NCBI RefSeq assembly: GCF_963678635.1
Contig: NC_087062.1
Coordinates: 100,983,209-101,047,208, forward strand
Origin: Symsagittifera roscoffensis
Taxonomy: Eukaryota > Xenacoelomorpha > Acoela > Convolutidae
DNA: 64,000 bases
Reading direction: 5' to 3'
This document shows, piece after piece, positions 57,289-64,000 of the stretch. Every line of letters starts with the position of its first letter. The stretch's first letter is position 1. Below the pieces are notes generated by a model. That model searched no databases. It saw nothing but the letters and a program-made list of their open reading frames with translations, and had not been told where the DNA came from. Made by a program: the position numbers and the translations under genes.

Positions 57289-59189
57289 TGTTCAAAAAAT
57301 TTCTGTTGATTCTCTGTATAGTTATTTATGTTAAATGTAGGTTTGAAATATGGGGTTCTTGTGAAATAATCTGTATTTCTTTTTTCATTACTTATTATAT
57401 TATTTATGGATAATTCTTCATTAAGAATTGTGGATTGACAAATATCTAATAATTGGAGTATATTATTTACGCGGTATGCTTTTTCGTGTATTGGTGATAT
57501 CGTAGCGTTGGTTTCGCAATAGCCTAAAAGTCCTAAAGGTAATGTTACTTGATAGGGTGTATTGTTGTATACATGTAGAGAAATAATATCTGAATTCGAG
57601 TTATTCAAATATTTTATGGATGAGATTGTGATTTTGAAAAACTTATGGATAGGTTTGAATTCAAAATCTGACATATCGAGTTGTTGTTTATTTTGTTTTT
57701 TATCATATTGGTGAACTTGTTTTATTGAAAAATTATATATGTTTCCTGATAGTGGTTTCAGGTGTTTTCTTTGTTGATTATATATCGGATAAAATTTTGA
57801 AAAGAATGGTGGAGGTTTATTTAATCTTTGAAAAAATGTTAGGGATGTGTCTTTTGTTTTTGTGTATTTATCTTTGATTAGTATTTTACTATTCAAAATG
57901 TTGATTGTTGGTATATATTTAGAGATAAATGGTATTCCAATAATATTGTGTTTAATATCAGTGATATGGAATATTTGTTTAAATGGTTTATTTAAATTTT
58001 TATTTTGCTCTATTGTTCTTGTGGGGAGAAGAAATAATTGAATTTTTCCATAGTTTACCAATGTTGATCCTTGTGCTGTTGCTAGTTTACTGGAGGTTTC
58101 AAGGGGCGTTAGTTTTGGGTGTAATGATTTTATCTCATTCCATGCGGGAATGTTTATTATGTTTGATTCTGCTCCTGAATCAATTAAAAAATCAATTTCA
58201 AGATCTGGTGGTTGAAATTCTTTGTTTCTTGGACTTTCTAAAAGAAATGGTATCGTCCAAATTTTTTCTTTGGGTTGTTCTTTTTGTATATTTTGATAGA
58301 TGTGATTTGTATTCAAGCATTTTGTTTTGGCATTTTCATTGGATTGATTTGTAGTGTTGATTTCGTTAGTTTCTTGTGCCGTTTGTGTGGAATTGATGGG
58401 TTCAATGTAATAATTGTGAAGGAGTTCTAATTGATTTTCATATATATGTGATGAAAAAGGTTGTTCATATATAATAGGTTCGTAGTCATTTTCGACTGCT
58501 ATCATATTGATGGAGATAGTGTTTTCTGTATCACTTTCTGAATCTGATGATTCACAGTTTATTTGATTTAGTTGTAGTTCGTTATTTCCTGTGTCATCAA
58601 TACCTGGGGGGTCTGATGTTGTTTCTGGGTTTGATTGTACTTGATTAATATTTCTTTGATGTTTAGGTGTACTACTTCTGTGTGGTGATTGGGAATAATT
58701 TCTATAACGGTTATTATAACTTGAATGTCGATTTTGTGAATTATTTTGTGATCTGTTTCGATAATTATTGTTTGGTCTGTTATAGTTTGATCTATTATAT
58801 GAGTTATTCCTTGATCGATTGTTCGGGTAATTCTGGTTTCGGTTGTTTGAATAACTTCTATTTCGATTATTGGAGTAGTTTCTATTTCTATTGTATGATG
58901 AGTTTCGTGATTGATTGTGTGGATAATAATTATTCCTTGATTGGGAATTAGATCTAGAAACAAATCGTGTTGTATTCGAATTTGATCTGGAGTAGTTATT
59001 TCGACTATTTGGTCTATTATAATGATTTTGTGACGAATTTTGTGTATTTCTTCGTTCTGGTGATCTTCCTCTATAACTTGAGTTATATGGTGATTGAGTT
59101 CTCGTGTAATTGGTATTGTTCGGAAGTGGTTTTCCTGAACTGTTGTTGCTGTATACATTTTTGTTCGGTAGATTTTGATCTTTTTTCAT
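57261..59189 (-). pseudogene. pro: Nucleocapsid-like linker and aspartic protease (pro)
   Basis: Open frame of 642 codons. Residues 40-170 are an extreme Asn/Arg/Ser/Tyr-rich low-complexity region built of short NNRNRSYS-type repeats, probably RNA-binding. Residues 190-300 are acidic. The protease motif FLIDSGAESNII is at 334-345, followed by a long C-terminal part with LGLLGYCETNA. The ATG at 59189 overlaps the gag stop only because of a local 4-base deletion; upstream codons in this frame read sensibly back into gag, so this is the continuation of a gag-pro polyprotein and not an independent gene. The retropepsin works as a dimer and cleaves Gag/Pol. Confidence 0.8.
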
Positions 59190-61831
59190 GTATTGATAGA
59201 ATGATTTATTTGGTTCTTTATATTTTTGAGGTTTGTTTTGATTGTCCTGTTGTTTTTGTATTCATAAATACTATGTCCGTATCGTCGGCAATAATTACAC
59301 CATTTTTTGAAAGATGGTTTGCCTTTGAAGTTTGGATGTTTTTCGTAAATATTGAGTATTTCAGTGATTTTTTCAACGAGGTCTGTATCTGATTCCTGTA
59401 TATTATTGATATTTGTGGTATTTGTTTCAATTCGGTTAACATATTGTAATTTCAGATTTTCTGTTTCTTCAAGTTTCATTGTGATTTCCGCTTGCTCTAG
59501 TTTGTCTACTAGTTTTCGAAAATCTAAATCGGGCTCTCGAATTGAGGAGGGATGGGATGCTCTCTTTTTTATTGTTATTTTCCTTAATTGAGGTGTTAAG
59601 GTCATCATTAAGATTTCTGTCTTTTTTGTGTTTTTATAGTCGTGTGTATTAAATGAATATGCTTTTCGAACTAGTGTTTCGATACGTACTGCTAATTGTT
59701 TGATGGTTTCATTTGGTAATCTGCGAATTTCATTACATAAAACTCTTTGTTGTTGTTTGTTTCTTTCGGAGTCAAACATTTTTGAAAATTCTTGTGTAAA
59801 TCTTTTCCAGTTTGATTTTGTTTCTATAGGCAATACTGAAAACCATTTTTGGGCTGCGCCGTCTAAGGTTGTCTGTATCAACGCTGTGCGTCGATGTATC
59901 CAATTTTGATGTAGTGGCGTATTAATTGGTTCAGGTCCTATATTTAAAATTAAATTTGCTGTTACTGCATTTAAATAATCTTCTACAGAATATTCAGGGT
60001 CTGTTCCTGTGAATACCATTAATGGTTTGTTTGATGTTATTGATGATCCACCCATAAGGTATGGATTCATTGTCATTTGTAATGATTCTGCTGCTTTTGG
60101 CATTTGTGAAAAATTCGAAAGTTGATTTTTTGTTATTTCGTGTTGTTGAAGGTAATATGGAAGTGGTATTTCATTTTGCATTTGTGTTGGTTGATACGAG
60201 TGTGTAATCATTGGGTTTTGTGGCTGAATTGGCTGAAAAGATTGTGTATTAATTGGGTTTTGCATTTGCATTGGTTGTTGATTTTGTGTATCTGTTGGGT
60301 GTGGAGAAAAAATTCTATGATATGTATAGGGTTTTTGCACTCCTTGTCCACGATATTCTTGAGTGTATGGTGCAAATATATCTGGTTAAAAATAATCATC
60401 ATCAGAGGATAAATAATCCGTTTGATGAGATGCTTGCTTTTTATTTTTATTCTGTTGAAAGAATGGGTAATTTTCACTACGATCCTGTGGAGGATGTGAA
60501 TTAGTTTGAAAATTTACTGAATTGGTTGTTGCCATTGGGTTATCCCAATATCGAGATCTTATCTGATTATTATTAATTTTTCGTGGGGAATAGTTTGTTT
60601 TTGATGAATGTGCTTAATTATAATTGTGTTCCGCAAAAGTGTTTCTTGTGAACGTTCTGCGTGTTTTTGACGGTATTGTCATGGGTCTATATGTTTGATA
60701 ATCCATTTGTGAATATTTTGGAGCAACCGAAGGTTTAACGGTTGATTGTAAGGTTACCTGTGCTAGTGAAGTGTTTGTATTTCTTGGTGTTGTTAAATTT
60801 GGACGTATTGGTGAAATACTTTGTTGTGTAGTTGTTGTTGTTTGTACAATTTCTTCATTTATGAAGTGTGATGGTGTTTGAATATCTTGTTGAGTGAGGT
60901 TCCTAGTTCCATTAAGGTTTTCATTGTGTATGACGGTCGAATTTAAACTGTTATTTCGCATTTCGGGTAAAAATGTATTGTAGTTTAATGGTGTTGCATC
61001 AATGGTTAATGGTACTACTCTTACATAATCTCTTGTATAAGATATTGTACTTATTGCTTGACTTGCAATTGATTGTGGGATATTTATAAATGCATAATGA
61101 GACCATTCGGGGTCCCAAACGTAGTCTGACTGTTCTGTGATGGCGGTATCATCGTTAGAATTTTGAGGTCTGAAATTTTTTCTTGCTTGTGAAATTAAAT
61201 CTATGTTATGTGTGAAATAATCTATTATAAACCATGCCAAGATTTTTTGTAAGTCATGTTTTGTATGTTGTGAAACATCATCTTTAGTGAAATTTTCTTT
61301 AATTTTATGTAGAAAAGTTGAAAATAGTGTGATTTCATGTCGTACCCTTATATGTTTAGATGTCTCTGTCGGTGAGACACTTGGGATTGGAATTTCGTTT
61401 TCTAATATTGAGATATAACTATATATTATGGCAAAAATTTCATTAGTGAATATGGAGTTTGCTCTTTGTGAGTTATGATATTGCATGCTTTTTATGTATT
61501 CTGAGAATACTTTTGAAAATTCTAAATCAAGGTCGTCTGTTTGAATTACATATTTGCGGTGATTCGGGTTTGGTGAGCTGAATTCTATGGTGTAGATTCC
61601 GTATTGTTGTGTCAAATTACATATATCTTTCAGATAGTGATCAATAATTTGTCTTTCGATTTTTACATCTGGGAACTCTGCTTTACATGGGCTGATTACG
61701 GGTTCAAATAAATTTAGTAGTAAATTGTTGCAAAGTATATGCTGTCCTCTATCATTGGGTGCATCTACGAGGAAGGGGAAGATATCGTCATCATCTGGAC
61801 TATCTTCACTTGGAGTGTGTGTTTGGCTCAT
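59186..61831 (-). pseudogene. gag: Gag of the giant element, two nonsense codons and a 3' shift
   Basis: A single frame of 881 codons from ATG 61831 with TAA at codon 406 (60,616-60,614) and codon 482 (60,388-60,386). Both positions are sense in the older copy. Residues 1-400: an acidic N-terminus with a helical part. 480-590: Gln/Pro/Asn-rich repeats (MQNPINTQSFQPIQPQNP). 600-720: capsid-like domain (PLMVFTGTDPEYSVEDYL, then LPIETKSNWKRFTQEFSKMF). 750-800: a charged coiled-coil-like KLVDKLEQAEITMKLEETEN. End: CNYCRRYGH, a C-x2-C-x4-H knuckle whose last ligand is lost to a 4-base deletion near 59,260. Gag forms the particle and packages RNA. Confidence 0.82.
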
Positions 61832-62264
61832 TTTTTCGTTTAATGAATGTTAATAGGTAATTATCGATGTGTCTAATTGGTTGGTTCCAGTGTACTGGTT
61901 TGTGTTTATATTGCTTTTTTATTCGTCTTTTTCCTCTTTTTGATGAATTTGAAGTTGTTTCTGAGTCGGAAAAATATAATTGATCGTGAATAGGGCAATT
62001 TTTATCTATAGATTCTTTTAATTTATAAAGTTCGTCTAAATTGCTGGCTTCTGATTCTGAAAATGCGTTTCTATTTTTGGAAAATCTTTTTCGTGTTATT
62101 TGTCTTTGTTTAGTTATTATTTTCGTTTTTAGTGTTTGTCGTTTTGTTCTGATATATCCAACTGTTTGTGTGTGTGGTGTGATTACAAGGTCGTATTTTT
62201 TGTTATCTATTTCACAGTTGTGTAAAACGATTGTTTGTTTGTTTCCTAGATTTTTAAATGACAT
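61806..62264 (-). CDS. ORF A: basic protein before gag (152 aa)
   Basis: Intact frame from ATG 62264. Residues 40-70 are strongly basic (KTKIITKQRQITRKRFSKN), the middle is acidic (ESEASNLDELYKLKESIDKN), and the end is basic again (SSKRGKRRIKKQYKHKPVHW). It overlaps the gag ATG by 26 bases in another frame. It may be a separate gene or, through a lost base, the true N-terminus of gag. The older copy has this region deleted, so it cannot be compared. No family is recognised; nucleic-acid binding is likely from charge. Confidence 0.5.
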   Translation of the reverse strand: MSFKNLGNKQTIVLHNCEIDNKKYDLVITPHTQTVGYIRTKRQTLKTKIITKQRQITRKRFSKNRNAFSESEASNLDELYKLKESIDKNCPIHDQLYFSDSETTSNSSKRGKRRIKKQYKHKPVHWNQPIRHIDNYLLTFIKRKNEPNTHSK

Positions 62265-62780
62265 AAGGTTTAGGATGACGGATGCAAAAAGTTGTTAGAT
62301 GATTTCTATTTTCTTAAATTGTTAGTCCTTACGATTTTTTGGTTAGCTTAACCTGGGTCTATTGTTCAGGGTTGGAGAGAAAAGTATATCGATTCCGAAG
62401 AATGATTTTTTACTTTCTCGTGGCTAATATAAGCTAAGGTGTTAACTTACTTAATCTTACTTAGGGGTAATGATTGTGTTCAAGGGTTGGAGAATAGTAA
62501 ATCGATCCAGAAGGTTCAGGTATAATTAGAACGCGAGTAGTTCGTTAGATACTATTTTAAACTTACTAAGTCTACGATTTATCCTGGGTCTGGTAAGAGG
62601 AGGGTTCAAGTGAAGGATGAATAACCGAAGTTCTTCACTGTTTATCCTAATTTGAATGATTAGTTTTGTTCAAAAGTTTCTATTAGTCTTGGGTTTTTTG
62701 AAAGGGTTGGATAGTGAATCGACGTTTGAGGTCGTTAGACACTAGCTAAGCGGGTGGGGGAGAACAAAATTGTTCTTTTT

Positions 62781-62864
62781 GATCCAAGGATAGGCCTTGA
62801 TGATCAAGTTTAAATTTAATTAAATAGAAAATGATTTAAGATCCAAGGATAAGCCTTGATGATC
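62781..62864 (-). promoter_or_regulatory. Duplicated leader stem-loop, candidate packaging signal
   Basis: Two 25-base copies (62,781-62,805 and 62,840-62,864) with the arrangement GATC-CAAGG-loop-CCTTG-AT-GATC. The stems are preserved in both copies and in the older element (28,556 and 28,631), where loop bases vary. Repeated short hairpins in a retroelement leader are typical of RNA packaging sites; function is inferred. Confidence 0.5.
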
Positions 62865-63138
62865 TGATTTTAAAATTAAGTGAATTTAAGTTTAAAATGG
62901 TGTAAATTTATTTAAGAAAAGATTAAGTGTTTTAATGATATTAGTGAGCTTATGATTGCTGTTATGTTTTAGGTGATGAAGCTGGGACAACTGATGATTT
63001 TATGATTACTAACAGTTTATTGTCATGCTACTAATTTTTATTTTGATTTTCAATAAATATTTTCCAAACATGTTTTATATAATACTGCAGAATTTTAGGA
63101 AAACGATCTGAGATCTTTTTATCAATCGTTATTGTATA

Positions 63139-63420
63139 TTAATAATTTTGTTTAGCGCCTGAAATGATTATGAAGATTTCAAGATTTTGTGTTTGCAAAT
63201 GAAAATCTAAATTCATTGCTAATAAAATTCTAAATATAAAAGTTTGTGTTGGCTTTTGCCGTACTATCATATAACTATTTGGTAAGTTTCTACTTTGTCG
63301 TATATCGTCTCTGGTTCGAGGTCTTCTTGCAATTCCGGGTAGTTCTGTTATCGTTCGGAATATTGGCTCTGATCTATTGAGTCGTAGAGACATTTCGATT
63401 AAATTATCGTCGTATAACAT
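63139..63420 (-). CDS. Short leader ORF (93 aa)
   Basis: ATG 63420, MLYDDNLIEMSLRLNRSEPI, a basic Arg-rich middle (RRPRTRDDIRQSRN), then KPTQTFIFRILLAMNLDFHL. The older copy (about 29,219-28,975) keeps most residues of the first third with conservative differences, but has one stop. Similarity at protein level suggests coding. It could be an upstream ORF or the first exon that donates a start codon to a spliced 3' mRNA. Confidence 0.4.
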   Translation of the reverse strand: MLYDDNLIEMSLRLNRSEPIFRTITELPGIARRPRTRDDIRQSRNLPNSYMIVRQKPTQTFIFRILLAMNLDFHLQTQNLEIFIIISGAKQNY

Positions 63421-63495
63421 TTTAAAAATGTTTTGTCTAAATTCTAATCTATTTTTGGTTAATTCTAAGCTATTAAGGTCTTGTTCGAGACTTAT

Positions 63496-63505
63496 GGTCG
63501 CACCA
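63496..63505 (-). other. Primer binding site of the giant element
   Basis: The minus strand reads TGGTGCGACC two bases after the LTR, complementary to a tRNA 3' end (...GGTCGCACCA). The same ten bases stand at 29,324-29,333 next to the older LTR. The tRNA species is not determined. Confidence 0.75.
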
Positions 63506-63507
63506 GA

Positions 63508-63917
63508 TGAGTTAGGAACGATGTGGTTAACTCATAGAGTAATTTCGGATAGGGTACACCGTCTGCTCGTCACGCTATCTTATTTTCGGCCGGATAGATT
63601 CGTGCAACTTCTTAGTCTAATACCGATCCTAATCTAACTCTTATACTATCTAGTCTCAGGTTGTTTAACTAGTCTCTGGTAGGCTCAATAGATCTAGGGT
63701 ATACTGGTTTATTACGGCTGCTGAAGTTCCTTAGGAGAGGCAACTAAATTCTAAGTTAAATTCAAATCTCTCTGGTGCTGAAATTACAAGTAATTTCAGC
63801 ACTTACAAATAAGTGGGTTGTTAGTTAGATGGATCATGATTGGTTAATATTAAATACTTTACAGTGGTAAAATATCTAATTTATCCAATCATAAACTGTA
63901 GTTTAGATCAGGTTCCA
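63508..63917 (-). repeat. 5' LTR of the giant element
   Basis: 410 bp, near-identical to 45,736-46,146: I count six substitutions and one A-run length difference. As the 5' LTR it should contain the promoter. Confidence 0.95.
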
Positions 63918-64000
63918 GTCGCGCCTGCTCATTTGTAATCTTTATGTTCTTGCGACTTTTGTAACAAAAATTACGGAACATTTTTGCTCGGGCTGGTTTT
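63918..64000 (+). repeat. Right flank: start of another dispersed-repeat copy
   Basis: After the GTCG target duplication, the sequence from about 63,950 resembles the start of the dispersed repeat (CGACTTTTGTAACAAAAATT, then ACGGAACATTTTTGCTCGGG). It is cut by the window edge. Confidence 0.6.

Larger units (their letters stand above)
62265..63495 (-). other. Leader (5' untranslated region) of the giant element
   Basis: About 1.2 kb between primer site and first gene, conserved in the older copy (28,100-29,325). It carries the duplicated stem-loop (62,781-62,864), two GGGTTGGAGA...ATCGAT(T)CC direct repeats (about 62,372 and 62,484) and a short ORF at 63,139-63,420. It probably contains packaging and dimerisation signals and the splice donor for 3' genes. 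Confidence 0.6.
45736..63917 (-). mobile_element. Complete 18.2-kb env-bearing LTR retrotransposon
   Basis: Bounded by LTRs (45,736-46,146 and 63,508-63,917) and flanked by the 4-bp direct repeat GTCG (45,732-45,735; 63,918-63,921). The domain order gag-protease-RT-RNase H-integrase places it in the Ty3/gypsy group. A 4-bp target duplication is what errantivirus-like members make. Extra genes are a basic ORF before gag, a 53-codon hydrophobic ORF, a Pro-rich ORF, an env-like gene and a long 3' ORF. At 18.2 kb it is two to three times the usual size. LTR divergence is low (about six substitutions and one indel over 410 bp), but gag, pol and env are broken, so this copy cannot move by itself. 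Confidence 0.95.

Noticed and set aside
58568-59158. A 196-codon Ile/Thr/His-rich minus-strand frame
   Set aside because: Shadow of the Asn/Arg/Ser-rich repeats in the protease frame; composition follows from the repeat in another frame.
53785-61831. An alternative genetic code (stops read as Gln or Trp) to explain the many in-frame stops
   Set aside because: TAA, TAG and TGA all occur, at positions where older copies have different residues, together with frameshifts; the channel exons use the standard code without stops.
53785-62264. G-to-A hypermutation as the cause of lesions in the complete element
   Set aside because: Some changes fit (integrase Asp to Asn, env Trp to stop), but others are transversions or small deletions (gag Tyr codon to TAA, the 4-base loss, RNase H TTA to TGA), so there is no consistent signature.

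Overview
The window is AT-rich nuclear DNA from an animal, most likely an invertebrate. Two kinds of host exon support this. There is a broken dihydrolipoamide dehydrogenase fragment with an intron near 8.1-8.8 kb, and two spliced exons of a DEG/ENaC-type sodium channel at 43.6-45.0 kb. These exons are clearly more GC-rich than their surroundings. I cannot name the species. Almost everything else is mobile or repetitive DNA, and I found no rRNA, tRNA gene or CRISPR array.

Layout. 1-7.5 kb: decayed part of a large LTR retrotransposon, minus strand, with a small hydrophobic ORF present three times. 8.1-8.8 kb: DLD pseudogene fragment. 9.75-25.97 kb: decayed Polinton/Maverick-like (adintovirus-like) element. 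Protease, small membrane protein, major capsid, a basic Gly-rich protein, minor capsid, integrase and packaging ATPase lie on the minus strand; a protein-primed type B DNA polymerase, present as a truncated tandem duplicate plus a longer copy, lies on the plus strand. 25.98-29.72 kb: gag, leader and 5' LTR of the same retrotransposon family as 1-7.5 kb, probably the other half of that copy. 30-34 kb: head-to-head arrays of a dispersed repeat. 34.02-36.82 kb: a second, internally deleted LTR retrotransposon with a 5-bp target duplication. 36.8-39.96 kb: an ~861-bp tandem array built from part of its LTR plus flanking repeat, ending in a partial second copy. 40.2-40.5 kb: degenerate minisatellite. 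41.8-42.9 kb: two tandem units of the dispersed repeat. 43.6-45.0 kb: DEG/ENaC exons. 45.736-63.917 kb: a complete 18.2-kb LTR retrotransposon, minus strand, bounded by ~410-bp LTRs and a 4-bp target duplication (GTCG).

The 18.2-kb element is the main object of interest. Downstream of a ~1.2-kb leader it carries a small basic ORF, gag, protease, RT-RNase H-integrase, a 53-codon two-helix hydrophobic ORF, a ~390-codon Pro/Ser/Thr-rich ORF without an ATG but behind a good splice acceptor, an envelope-like glycoprotein gene with a signal peptide, and a further ~600-codon ORF of unknown function. This is far more coding content than a normal Ty3/gypsy element. The LTRs differ by only about six substitutions and one 1-bp indel in my hand alignment, yet gag, pol and env carry stops, frameshifts and an integrase active-site replacement. 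This copy is therefore recent but not autonomous. Comparison with the older copy at 1-29.7 kb shows that the frame breaks in gag-pro-pol are lesions rather than programmed shifts.
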